Origin: an uncultured Geobacteraceae bacterium
GTDB lineage: Bacteria; Desulfobacterota; Desulfuromonadia; Geobacterales; Pseudopelobacteraceae
Assembly: GCA_903879825.1 (NCBI GenBank)
Contig: CAIRND010000410.1
Span: 1-26,787, forward strand
Reading direction: 5' to 3'
Length of the DNA stretch: 26,787 nucleotides
Of this stretch, positions 1-8,181 are shown in pieces. Positions within the stretch are counted from its first letter, which is position 1, and every line of letters begins with the position of its first letter. The translations under genes and the position numbers were made by a program. Below the pieces are notes generated by a model, which saw only the letters and a list, made by a program, of their open reading frames with translations, ran no database searches and was not told the DNA's origin.

Positions 1-1
1 A

Positions 2-778
2 ATTATTGCCAACAGCAGCTACAAGGGCGAGTTTATCCATGACAATCTGATGATTCAGAACAATATTATTCACAGCTCATGGCAGAGCGGTGTCACACGA
101 TTACTGTTTCTCGGCAGCACCTGCATATATCCCAAATTTGCTCCGCAACCGATGAAAGAGGAACACCTGCTCACCGGACCTCTTGAGCCGACTAATGATG
201 CATACGCAATTGCAAAAATTGCCGGAATTTGTCAGTGCCGTTCCTACAACCAACAGTATGGAACTAAATATCTGTCTGCCATGCCAAACAACCTGTACGG
301 CCCCAATGATAACTTTGACCTCGAAAAATCACACGTTCTGCCGGCCATGATCCGCAAGTTTCATGAGGCAAAGCAGTGCGGCGATGCTTCAGTTACGATC
401 TGGGGAACCGGCACTCCGCTGCGTGAATTCCTTCAGGTTGATGATCTGGCTGCAGCCTGTGTCTTCCTGATGAATCTTGACGATGCCCGCTATGACGCTG
501 TCTTGAATGATCCGGTTGCACCGGCTCTGATTAATGTTGGTTCCGGTCAGGAAATTAGTATTCATGATCTGGCGCTGTTGGTACAGGATGTCGTTGGCTT
601 TTCGGGTACGCTGGTTTTTGACACGGAGAAGCCAGACGGGACTCCACGCAAACTGGCCGATTCTTCCCGGATTCATGGTCTGGGTTGGCGGCATACGGTT
701 GAGCTGCAAGATGGCATTGCCGGTGCGTATTGGTGGTTTCTGACTCATTATCCGGGAGCAGATACTCCCCGTGCATGA
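2..778 (+). CDS. fcl: GDP-L-fucose synthase (GDP-4-keto-6-deoxymannose epimerase/reductase), 5'-truncated by window edge
   Basis: This enzyme converts GDP-4-keto-6-deoxy-D-mannose to GDP-L-fucose with NADPH in the cytoplasm. The frame is open from base 2, well before the first ATG at 50, and the residues there (ANSSYKGEFIHDNLMIQNN) match the family, so the ATG at 50 is internal and the gene starts outside the window. About 258 residues are visible against a usual 310-320, so the NADP-binding glycine motif is missing. Visible family marks are GSTCIYPKFAPQP, the YAIAK (YxxxK) catalytic motif, NNLYGPNDNFD and SHVLPAMIRKFHEAK with its conserved His. It lies 63 nt upstream of GDP-mannose dehydratase, which supplies its substrate. 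The order fcl-gmd is the reverse of the common one. The family call is near certain. Confidence 0.95.
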   Translation: MIANSSYKGEFIHDNLMIQNNIIHSSWQSGVTRLLFLGSTCIYPKFAPQPMKEEHLLTGPLEPTNDAYAIAKIAGICQCRSYNQQYGTKYLSAMPNNLYGPNDNFDLEKSHVLPAMIRKFHEAKQCGDASVTIWGTGTPLREFLQVDDLAAACVFLMNLDDARYDAVLNDPVAPALINVGSGQEISIHDLALLVQDVVGFSGTLVFDTEKPDGTPRKLADSSRIHGLGWRHTVELQDGIAGAYWWFLTHYPGADTPRA

Positions 779-841
779 ATCGGATGAGATACTGTGCGAA
801 TAGTGATATGACTGCTGGATACGTTAAAACGGAGAGTATAT

Positions 842-1795
842 ATGACAAAAAAAGCGCTTATTTGCGGAGTGTCAGGCCAGGATGGAGCGTACCTTTCCCG
901 TTTTCTTCTCGCGAAGGGTTATGATGTGTATGGCACAGCGCGAGACGCCCAGATGGCATCTTTCTCGAGCCTAATTACGTTGGGTATACGCGACCAGATC
1001 ACATTTTATTCCATGGCGTTAAATGATTTCCGAAGTGTTCTCCAGGTGTTATCGCTTGTTCAGCCTGACGAGATATATAATCTTGCCGGCCAGAGTTCAG
1101 TCGGACTTTCTTTTGATCAACCGGTGGAAACACTGGAAAGTATCAGTGTCGGAACGTTGAATCTGCTTGAGGCGATCCGTTTTATGAAACGCCCGATCAG
1201 GCTCTATAATGCCGGCTCAAGCGAATGTTTTGGTAATACGGATGGCCAACCGGCTGACGAAAATACTCCGTTTCGTCCTCGAAGTCCGTATGCGGTAGCC
1301 AAGGCAACCGCCTTCTGGGAAATTGCCAACTATCGGGAAGCATATAACCTGTATGCCAGCACCGGGATACTGTTCAACCATGAATCACCACTGCGTCCCG
1401 AGCGGTTTGTTACTCAGAAAATTGTTCGGAGCGCCTGCCGTATAGCCAAGGGATCTCAGGAAAAGCTAAAGCTCGGTAATATTGATATTGCCAGAGATTG
1501 GGGGTGGGCGCCCGAGTATGTTGAAGCTATGTGGATGATTCTGCAGCAGGATAAAGCGGATGATTTTGTTATCGCCACTGGTGAAACCAACAAACTTGAA
1601 GATTTTGTTGCTGAAGTTTTCCGATGTGTTGGGCTTGACTGGCGTGATCATGTTGAAAGTGATGCGTCATTGCTGCGTCCCTCCGAAATTATGGTCAGCA
1701 GGGCTAATCCTGGGAAATCAGCGCAGGTACTTGGCTGGCAGGCGACGTATGCGATGAAGGATGTCGTGCGGATGATGGTGGAGTCGTTTAAATAA
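842..1795 (+). CDS. gmd: GDP-mannose 4,6-dehydratase
   Basis: It dehydrates GDP-D-mannose to GDP-4-keto-6-deoxy-D-mannose, the first step to GDP-fucose and related 6-deoxy sugars. The 317-residue extended SDR has a Rossmann motif GVSGQDG (residues 9-15), the Ser/Glu active-site segment GSSECFGN (125-132), YAVAK (Tyr150, Lys154), the family signature NHESPLR (179-185) and LGNIDIARDWG (211-221) of the sugar-binding part. The ATG at 842 follows a GGAG ribosome site at about 832-835. The length fits the shorter GMD subgroup. With the upstream fcl it forms a complete GDP-fucose branch. RMD-type reductases share the fold, but NHESP and RDWG favour the dehydratase. Confidence 0.94.
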   Translation: MTKKALICGVSGQDGAYLSRFLLAKGYDVYGTARDAQMASFSSLITLGIRDQITFYSMALNDFRSVLQVLSLVQPDEIYNLAGQSSVGLSFDQPVETLESISVGTLNLLEAIRFMKRPIRLYNAGSSECFGNTDGQPADENTPFRPRSPYAVAKATAFWEIANYREAYNLYASTGILFNHESPLRPERFVTQKIVRSACRIAKGSQEKLKLGNIDIARDWGWAPEYVEAMWMILQQDKADDFVIATGETNKLEDFVAEVFRCVGLDWRDHVESDASLLRPSEIMVSRANPGKSAQVLGWQATYAMKDVVRMMVESFK

Positions 1796-1981
1796 TAACG
1801 GAATTTTGTCTGAAATTCTGAGCCAGTGGCGTTGGGTGCGTGAGTACCTTCGTTAGTTTCTCATCCGGAGTTTTCGGTCCGAAACTCGTTAGTTGTTGGA
1901 AGGTTATGGAAACTCTCCGTTTTTCCCTTGACAAGACTTGTCAAGGATGACCCTGACTCTCCTGGTGAAAGGCGAAAAAAA
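1796..1981 (+). other. Intergenic region with two dyads
   Basis: This 186-nt gap separates the GDP-fucose genes from the AT-rich glycan block. It contains an imperfect dyad, GAGTTTTCGG (1868-1877) against CCGAAACTC (1879-1887), flanked by two direct copies of CGTTAGTT (1850-1857 and 1887-1894), and a perfect 10-bp dyad at 1926-1946. A short AAATTC/GAATTT stem at 1801-1818 lies just after gmd but lacks a T-run. I see no convincing sigma-70 or sigma-54 promoter. It may be a promoter/operator region for the genes downstream or the scar of a recombination junction. Confidence 0.4.
1926..1946. repeat. Perfect 21-nt palindrome (10-bp arms, 1-nt centre)
   Basis: CCTTGACAAG and its exact reverse complement CTTGTCAAGG flank a single A at 1936. 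With a 1-nt centre it cannot form a normal RNA hairpin loop, so a dimeric DNA-binding site is more likely than a terminator. It lies 36 nt before the proposed start of the methyltransferase at 1982. Confidence 0.6.
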
Positions 1982-2872
1982 GTGGTTATGAAGCATTCGA
2001 TATGTAAAATTTGTAGAAATGTTTCTGAACACGTTTTTAATAAAATGATACTGTTCAAGTATGATGTCTCTTTTTTTAAATGCTCCGTATGCGGATTTAT
2101 GCAAACCGAAGAACCGTACTGGATCAGCGAGGCGTACTCTTCACCTCTTTCAGCCACCGATACAGGTCTTATCATGAGGCCTATGAACTTTAGTAAGGTT
2201 GCAGAAAGTGTGATCATGAAATGTTGTGATCCTTTAGGGATTTTTTTGGATTATGGTGGTGGCAACGGAGTATTTGTAAGAATGATGAGGGACAAGGGTT
2301 TTGATTTCTATAGGTATGATAAATTTGCAGATAACTTGTATGCTATTGGATTCGACTTGCAGGATGTTCGGGACAGCAAAGAGCCATTCGAGTTACTGAC
2401 AAGTATTGAGGTCATCGAGCATTTTGAGACTCCGCTTGAAGAAATATCTAAAATGATCTCAATAAGTGAAAATGTTTTATTTACCACATATGTAACTGAC
2501 GGAATCTCTTTGAGTAGTTTAAAAGAGTGGTGGTATCTTGGTGAGTACAATGGACAACACATCTCTTTTTATTCTATAAAAAGTTTACAATTAATCGCGG
2601 AAATGCAGGGTTGTTATTTTTACACAAATAATGTCGATACGCATATGTTTACCAGAAAAAAGAAGAGAAATTTGAAGTTCTCTCAAACATATAATTTGAA
2701 TTTTGGCCATATGATTAAAAATAAATTGGTGCATGGCATAGATAGGATTTACAACAGACTCTTTATGCATCATGCCTTATTGCCCCAGACACTGACAGGC
2801 AAAGATCACGAACATTTAAAGAAAACTATAATTGAACAGCAGAGCAAAATTTCAACATTCAAACAGAAATAG
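1982..2872 (+). CDS. Class I SAM-dependent methyltransferase with N-terminal zinc-ribbon
   Basis: Probably methylates a sugar or sugar nucleotide of the surface glycan. Numbered from the ATG at 1988, a CxxC...CxxC pair (Cys6/Cys9 and Cys32/Cys35) resembles the zinc-binding head of sugar C-methyltransferases of the TylC3 type. The SAM-binding glycine motif LDYGGGNG is at 87-94, followed by an acidic/His segment ending VIEHFETPLEE. The GTG at 1982 lies 9 nt after GAAAGG (1967-1972), and the ATG at 1988 lies 15 nt after it; either could be used. An open frame upstream to 1928 has a non-family sequence and runs through the palindrome, so I exclude it. Base composition is AT-rich (17 G+C of 60 at 2461-2520), unlike genes on either side. 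The substrate is unknown. Confidence 0.8.
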   Translation: MVMKHSICKICRNVSEHVFNKMILFKYDVSFFKCSVCGFMQTEEPYWISEAYSSPLSATDTGLIMRPMNFSKVAESVIMKCCDPLGIFLDYGGGNGVFVRMMRDKGFDFYRYDKFADNLYAIGFDLQDVRDSKEPFELLTSIEVIEHFETPLEEISKMISISENVLFTTYVTDGISLSSLKEWWYLGEYNGQHISFYSIKSLQLIAEMQGCYFYTNNVDTHMFTRKKKRNLKFSQTYNLNFGHMIKNKLVHGIDRIYNRLFMHHALLPQTLTGKDHEHLKKTIIEQQSKISTFKQK

Positions 2873-2904
2873 CATTTCACAATGTTTACTAGTCGGAGCG
2901 ATAA

Positions 2905-4443
2905 TTGAGTTCAGAAGTAGGTTCAAGGATAGCAAAAAATTCGATCTTTAACTTAGTTCGAACATTACTCACAATACCGATAATAATATTCATTACTCCC
3001 TTCATTATTAAACATGTGGGAAAAGAAGAATTTGGGATATGGGCTTTGGTTGGAGTTATTTCTTCATACGCTCAATTGAGTGACTTTGGAATAACCGATA
3101 GTCTGATAAAATTTATGGCTGAATACAAAGCCAAGGATGATAATCTTCAGCTTAACAGCCTTATCAATACGGCATTTGTTATATACATACTCATAAGTTT
3201 GGTTTTTGGTACGGTCATTATTATCGTCTTACCCCTCATAATTTCCACAATATTATGCATTCCACCTGAGCTTACTGCCAAGGCATCTTACGTGTTTACC
3301 ATCGCCATATCCCTTTTTTTTATAAACATGACTATGGGGGTTTTTGGATCATTGATCATCGGATTCCAGCGTATGGGATATAGCAACCTTATCTCCTTAG
3401 TTTCTACGATCATAATGGCCCTTGGGACCTTTTTTATTCTGTCCGGCGGGTATGGGCTTGAGGGACTGATATACAATAATGTGTTCATCACCATTTTTGT
3501 CGTTATTTCAAACGTATTTGTTGCCTGGCGTCTCTTCCCTCAAATGAGACTGAACCCTTTCAAGCATTTCAGCAGGAAAACTTTGAGGTTGATTTTCGGC
3601 TTCAGCTGGAAAGTTCAATTGTCATCGATATCAAACCTGCTGGTGTATCAAGTGGATCGCGTGCTTCTCAGTCATTACCTGGGGTTGGAGGCTGTCAGTA
3701 ATTATGAAGTCGCCAATCGGATTGCCACGCAGGCCAGAGTATTTATTGCATCGGTGTTTAGTCCAATGGTTCCGGCAGCGTCATCATTGCAGGCCACAGA
3801 TGAATTTGACAAGCTGCGCGGACTCTACAACAGGTCAATGAAGTATATGGCTGTTGCGGGGATTCCTTTTTCTGCTCTTGTGATTTCTCTGGCACACCCT
3901 TTCGTGAGGACGTGGCTCGGTGAGGGATATACAACCAGTGCATACACCATGCAACTTCTAATGCTTGCATACATGATCAACCTGCTTCCCGGTCCGGGGA
4001 ATTTTATTCTGCACGGGATGAACAAACCTCACATTCCTATGCTAAATTCAGTCGGAGCAGGGATCACAAATCTGGTTCTTTGTTTTGTACTTGTAAAGCA
4101 GATTGGTTACTACGGGATAATTATAGGTATTCTCGCCACTATCGTGATTTCCAGCGTGACATTTATTATGATGGTTCATAAAAATATTCATGGTTTAAGC
4201 TGGCGTCTCTACCCCACCATCTTTGTTAAACCGATTATTCTCTCAACGACTCTCTCTCTAACCTTGATATCATTTAATAATATGTTCCATTTTAAGGGGT
4301 ACATATTGCTCTGTCTACTATCTGGGCTGTATTTGGTGGCCGTTGCACTCGTAATGCTTAGGGGTAATTATTTTGACGATTTCGACCGTACGACAATCCG
4401 CAGGCTCGTTCCCTTTCTCAAAACAAAGCAGAATATGCAGTAA
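2905..4443 (+). CDS. Wzx-type polysaccharide flippase (MOP superfamily)
   Basis: An inner-membrane protein expected to flip an undecaprenyl-linked oligosaccharide to the periplasm. Its 512 residues are mostly hydrophobic, with roughly a dozen membrane spans. The N-terminus is of the Polysacc_synt type: a short basic head, a first span rich in Ile, then HVGKEEFGIWALVGV and LSDFGITDSLIKFMAEYKA, as in O-antigen and lipid III flippases. It starts with TTG at 2905, six nt after GGAG (2895-2898); no nearby ATG fits. It is AT-rich like the methyltransferase before it, 32 nt upstream. Wzx sequences diverge with their substrate, so I leave the symbol blank although the role is clear. Confidence 0.9.
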   Translation: MSSEVGSRIAKNSIFNLVRTLLTIPIIIFITPFIIKHVGKEEFGIWALVGVISSYAQLSDFGITDSLIKFMAEYKAKDDNLQLNSLINTAFVIYILISLVFGTVIIIVLPLIISTILCIPPELTAKASYVFTIAISLFFINMTMGVFGSLIIGFQRMGYSNLISLVSTIIMALGTFFILSGGYGLEGLIYNNVFITIFVVISNVFVAWRLFPQMRLNPFKHFSRKTLRLIFGFSWKVQLSSISNLLVYQVDRVLLSHYLGLEAVSNYEVANRIATQARVFIASVFSPMVPAASSLQATDEFDKLRGLYNRSMKYMAVAGIPFSALVISLAHPFVRTWLGEGYTTSAYTMQLLMLAYMINLLPGPGNFILHGMNKPHIPMLNSVGAGITNLVLCFVLVKQIGYYGIIIGILATIVISSVTFIMMVHKNIHGLSWRLYPTIFVKPIILSTTLSLTLISFNNMFHFKGYILLCLLSGLYLVAVALVMLRGNYFDDFDRTTIRRLVPFLKTKQNMQ

Positions 4444-4469
4444 ATATATTATCTTGAGAGGCACTTGGT

Positions 4470-5135
4470 ATGGATGAAACATCCAAGACAAAAAAAATCT
4501 GGACTTCATTTGAAACTGCACTTCTGACAGGCCAGGGAATTGATATTGGCTGTGGGCCTGATCCAATCACACCAAATGCTCGAAGGTTTGATGTTGATGA
4601 TGGTGATGCCAATGAAATATTTAAATATGTTGCCGATACGTTCGATTTTGTCTATTCCTCTCATTGTCTCGAGCATATGCGTGACCCTAAAAAGTCCCTT
4701 CATGATTGGTGGGCTTTAGTGAAACCGGGCGGGCATCTCATTGTTATCGTTCCTGATGAAGATCTCTACGAGCAGGGAGTTTTTCCAAGCCGGTTTAATA
4801 GCGATCATAAAGCGACGTTCACTATTTCAAAGGCAAAAAGCTGGTCTCCCGTTTCACTGAACGTACTTGACCTTGTAACAGGATTGCCAGATTCTCAGCT
4901 TGTCAATCTAGTGCTTCAGGATCATTTCTACGACAGGGGCTGTACTTATCGCGGCATTAACAAACCTTCTCGTCCGACTCGAATTTTGATTAAAGCATAC
5001 AGGAACGTTAAGACGCTGATCGCTTTCCGTTGCCAGGCGTTAGAGGCATTGGAAGAACATTTTACCCCATTTGACCAGACGACGCTGCCGAATGTTTTAG
5101 CCCAGATTCAATGTGTTGTGAGAAAAAACCCCTGA
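4470..5135 (+). CDS. Class I SAM-dependent methyltransferase
   Basis: A 221-residue methyltransferase of the Methyltransf_11 type. The SAM site is IDIGCGPDPITPN (residues 24-36); the acidic stretch FDVDDGDA follows, then FDFVYSSHCLEHMRDP and the post-motif strand LVKPGGHLIVIVPDEDLYEQG, which is typical of the family. The ATG at 4470 follows GAGAGG at about 4454-4459. It sits between the flippase and a GT9 transferase, so O-methylation of a glycan residue is plausible, but the substrate cannot be read from sequence. There is no membrane segment, so it is cytoplasmic. Confidence 0.82.
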   Translation: MDETSKTKKIWTSFETALLTGQGIDIGCGPDPITPNARRFDVDDGDANEIFKYVADTFDFVYSSHCLEHMRDPKKSLHDWWALVKPGGHLIVIVPDEDLYEQGVFPSRFNSDHKATFTISKAKSWSPVSLNVLDLVTGLPDSQLVNLVLQDHFYDRGCTYRGINKPSRPTRILIKAYRNVKTLIAFRCQALEALEEHFTPFDQTTLPNVLAQIQCVVRKNP

Positions 5136-5146
5136 CGGATACACTA

Positions 5147-6181
5147 ATGAGCATTAACTGGCATAAAGTTAAATATGTGAAAGGGGCTCTTCCATATCTC
5201 CACAGAGCAACTGTACCCATAATTTTTGCTCTGGATTATTTCAGGCTGCGGCTAAAGATACGTCAGATAAAAAGGGAAAATCCGGATAGAAAAGTTGTTA
5301 TAATCAATCTCCTCGAACATTTTGGAGATATTGTCGCATGCGAACCGGTTGCTCGATACGTAAGACGTATTCAACCGAATGCCTTTATATTTTGGTCGGT
5401 GAGAAAACCGTATCGGGAGTTGCTTACACATAACTCAAGCATTGACGAAGTATTGACTGTTCACTGTTTGAGCGAATGGATGCTTCTGTCTAAATCGGGA
5501 TTATTCGATGAATTAATCGATTTGCAATTACAGGATAAGGAATGCCCCGTCTGCCAGAGACCTTTTCATAAAGGTGTTGGCAATGGCGAAATAACCATAG
5601 AAAACTATTACAACTATGGAAATTTATTGGCTGCATTTTGTCAGAGCGCAGGAATTCCGATCATTGAGGATCAGCCGAAGCTCTCTATCCCTGACGAAGT
5701 ACGAAATAGAATCGACGCTCTGGACTTACCCGGAAAATACATAGTTGTTCATTGTGCGTCCAATGAGAAGAGCCGGGATTGGCTGAAAGAAAAATGGGTA
5801 CAGCTTACGCAGAAGATCATACGCGAGTTGGAACTCACGGTTGTTGAAATTGGGCTGCAACCGACACTCGAGTGTGAATCCGGTTATCATGTAAATCTTT
5901 GTGGTCAGTTATCATTGCTCGAAACAGCAGAAGTTCTAAGGCGTGCAGCTTTGTTTATCGGAATAGACAGTGGGCCGTCACATCTTGCCAACGCGGTTGG
6001 CACTTATGGAGTAATCTTGCTTGGTGAATACAGAATATTCAAGCGTTACATGCCGTATAGTGGTGGGTATAAAACGGGGGAGAACGCCACATGTATTTAT
6101 GCTGATGGTCCGGCAGCCAATATCTATGTTGATGAAGTATATAAAGCAGTGAGTTATGCCATAGTAGGCAAGCTTACATGA
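5147..6181 (+). CDS. Glycosyltransferase family 9 (heptosyltransferase-like)
   Basis: Transfers a sugar from a nucleotide donor during glycan assembly, probably at the inner face of the membrane. The 344 residues show both GT9 halves: an N-terminal Rossmann segment VVIINLLEHFGDIVACEP (residues 50-67) and a C-terminal donor domain with KYIVVHCASNEKSRDWLKEKW and IDSGPSHLANAVGTYGV (Asp274, His279). A CPVC pair (Cys133, Cys136) is an unusual insert. I start at ATG 5147, 11 nt after the upstream stop with a weak GACGGA site; ATG 5111 would overlap the previous gene by 25 nt and add 12 residues with no clear ribosome site. Similar to LPS heptosyltransferases, but in this context the sugar may differ. 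Confidence 0.85.
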   Translation: MSINWHKVKYVKGALPYLHRATVPIIFALDYFRLRLKIRQIKRENPDRKVVIINLLEHFGDIVACEPVARYVRRIQPNAFIFWSVRKPYRELLTHNSSIDEVLTVHCLSEWMLLSKSGLFDELIDLQLQDKECPVCQRPFHKGVGNGEITIENYYNYGNLLAAFCQSAGIPIIEDQPKLSIPDEVRNRIDALDLPGKYIVVHCASNEKSRDWLKEKWVQLTQKIIRELELTVVEIGLQPTLECESGYHVNLCGQLSLLETAEVLRRAALFIGIDSGPSHLANAVGTYGVILLGEYRIFKRYMPYSGGYKTGENATCIYADGPAANIYVDEVYKAVSYAIVGKLT

Positions 6182-6967
6182 CAAAGCGAGCTGCTTTCAT
6201 AATTAGTTTAATGCTCAAAATCGGCACTTTTTATCTCGATTTTGCACAGGGCTATCGATATCCGTAGTCTGATGAATGGGATTTTATACCTATGCTTACG
6301 GGAGCCACTCCCGTTTCGATAAGCTGGTTATGGGCACAGCACAACGAGCATCGTATCGTAATTCCAAAACTTATCTATCTGTTTTCATTTAGAGCTTGCC
6401 CTGATTTTAGACTACCTATTCTTATAATAACTGGTTTAATGCGTGTAACCTCTTTGATCATGATGGTAATGTTTAGAAAATGCACGGTTACTCATATCAT
6501 ATTCTGCTCTGTTTTCCTATGTTGTTGCTCAACATGGAATTCGGGTATCATGCTTGGGGATTTCATGTCCAATTTTCATCATCAACCATCTTGCTCTGTT
6601 TATTTCTGAGCGCGATTGTATCTGCCCAATTATTGGGTAAACAAAATTTAGTTGGATTGCCAGCAGTGGCAATTGCAGTCATACCGAACTTATTGCTTCT
6701 GTGTGGTATGAATGGCGTTATTCCTGAGCTTGTAATAATTCCTTATCTGTTATTAAGAGGGGTGTGCCAAGTCAAATCGGTTGTGGACTAGGTGAGAAAT
6801 TATTCGGGAGAGTTATTTTTATTTCTGGAGTTATTGTGAGTTTTATTATCGGCATGATTTTTATCAACCATCATCAGACACTCTATCCATGGGGACATCC
6901 TGATACTGCACAACTTTTTCTTGCAACAATGCATGTGCTGTCAGCACCATTGGGGGTTGGTTTGTAA
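6178..6967 (+). pseudogene. Decayed polytopic membrane protein, paralogue of the gene at 15479
   Basis: An ATG at 6178 overlaps the GT9 stop (ATGA), showing that a gene once continued the operon. The frame reads to YRYP and hits TAG at 6265, then continues in the same frame with SDEWDFIP and WLWAQHNEHRI. A shift near 6475-6480 moves the homologous sequence to the next frame (LLNMEFGYHAWGFHVQF), and another near 6760-6780 moves it again, ending at 6967. The intact gene at 15479 has the matching series: FWDQWDAE, then APHNEHRI, then FGWENTLAGFQSQF. The remnant covers only about 260 residues against 645, so the 3' part is also lost. After it, 6968-7062 holds only an AT-rich spacer and the ribosome site of the next gene. 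Three lesions plus truncation make sequencing error unlikely. Confidence 0.85.
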
Positions 6968-7062
6968 AGCTGAAACAAAATCTGAAAAACAGGCATTTAC
7001 AGAATGATCAAACAACAACGAATAAATATCTTAGCCTTACTCGTCTCAATGGAGGAATACTT

Positions 7063-8181
7063 TTGAAAGTAATCAGTTTCTATCTTCCACAATTTCATCC
7101 GATCCCCGAAAACGATGAGTGGTGGGGGAAGGGATTCACCGAGTGGACGAATGTCGCAAAAGCGCAACCACTCTTTCCAGGACATAATCAGCCGCATATC
7201 CCTGCTGATCTTGGCTTTTACGATCTGAGGCTTGAAGAAACGAGACTCGCTCAAGCTGAACTGGCAAAGGAATTTGGCATTGGTGGGTTTTGCTACTATC
7301 ATTATTGGTTTAATGGGAAAATGCTCCTGGAACGCCCTTTTAATGAGGTTCTTGAATCTGGTAAACCGGATTTTCCATTTTGCCTTTGTTGGGCAAATGA
7401 AAACTGGAGTCGGCGTTGGGATGGAATGGAGCATGACGTTTTGGCTGAACAGCAATATGGGGAGTATGATCCTGCCGAACATATGCGGTGGCTCTCTCAG
7501 GCATTCAAAGATCCAAGGTACATAAGAGTTGGAGGGAAGCCATTATTTCTTCTTTACTGGGCGGATCATATTCCTAATGTTGCGGATGTTTTGACTACAT
7601 GGAGAAAAGAAGCTCGAAAAGTTATTCAGTCTGAAATCTACATTAGTGCAGTAAAAAGTCATCGGTTTGGCATGGCTGATAAAGAAGCTGTCTCTGCTGG
7701 TTTCGATGCACTGGTCAATTTTCATCCGAATCCAAAGTTTTTTTCGAAGCCTGATAAAGCCAGAATTAGACGGTTTTTCAATAAACGTATAAATTATTTT
7801 TTTAAGCCATTTGGAATAGATACCCTGAAAAACTTCCCGATCTACAGTCACCAAGACTATGGTAAATACATTTCTGCAGTCCTATCTCAGTCTCAGAGTG
7901 AGGTTAAACAATATCCCTGTGTCTTTCCCAGTTGGGATAACACAGCGAGAAAAAAGCGGGATGCGACGATAATTCAGAATTCCGAGATAGGTCTTTTTGA
8001 AAAATGGTTGCGCTATTCAATCAAGTCTGTTGAGAAAAATGATGAAGACGAACAAATAGTATTTGTGAACGCTTGGAACGAATGGGCAGAGGGGTGTCAT
8101 CTTGAGCCGGATAAAAAAAACGGTTTCAGATTTCTGGAAGTTATAAAGAAGGTCATGGCCGATCGCACAGGCAATAAATGA
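7063..8181 (+). CDS. WbsX-type glycosyltransferase / GH99-like domain protein
   Basis: The family (Glyco_tran_WbsX) is found in O-antigen and capsule loci and has a fold related to GH99 glycoside hydrolases; its reaction is not settled. The 372-residue protein has the diagnostic N-terminus FYLPQFHPIPENDEWWGKGF (residues 6-25), then GFCYYHYWFNGK, CWANENWSRRWDG (109-121) and NAWNEWAEGCHLEPD near the C-terminus. It starts with TTG at 7063, seven nt after a strong GGAGG (7051-7055). No signal peptide is seen, so it is cytoplasmic. Its stop overlaps the next start (ATGA at 8178), suggesting coupled translation with the GT2 that follows. It is the last clearly AT-biased gene but one. Confidence 0.88.
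   Translation: MKVISFYLPQFHPIPENDEWWGKGFTEWTNVAKAQPLFPGHNQPHIPADLGFYDLRLEETRLAQAELAKEFGIGGFCYYHYWFNGKMLLERPFNEVLESGKPDFPFCLCWANENWSRRWDGMEHDVLAEQQYGEYDPAEHMRWLSQAFKDPRYIRVGGKPLFLLYWADHIPNVADVLTTWRKEARKVIQSEIYISAVKSHRFGMADKEAVSAGFDALVNFHPNPKFFSKPDKARIRRFFNKRINYFFKPFGIDTLKNFPIYSHQDYGKYISAVLSQSQSEVKQYPCVFPSWDNTARKKRDATIIQNSEIGLFEKWLRYSIKSVEKNDEDEQIVFVNAWNEWAEGCHLEPDKKNGFRFLEVIKKVMADRTGNK

Noticed and set aside
1801..1818. GAATTT/AAATTC hairpin as terminator of gmd
   Set aside because: Only six AT-rich pairs and no T-run after it.
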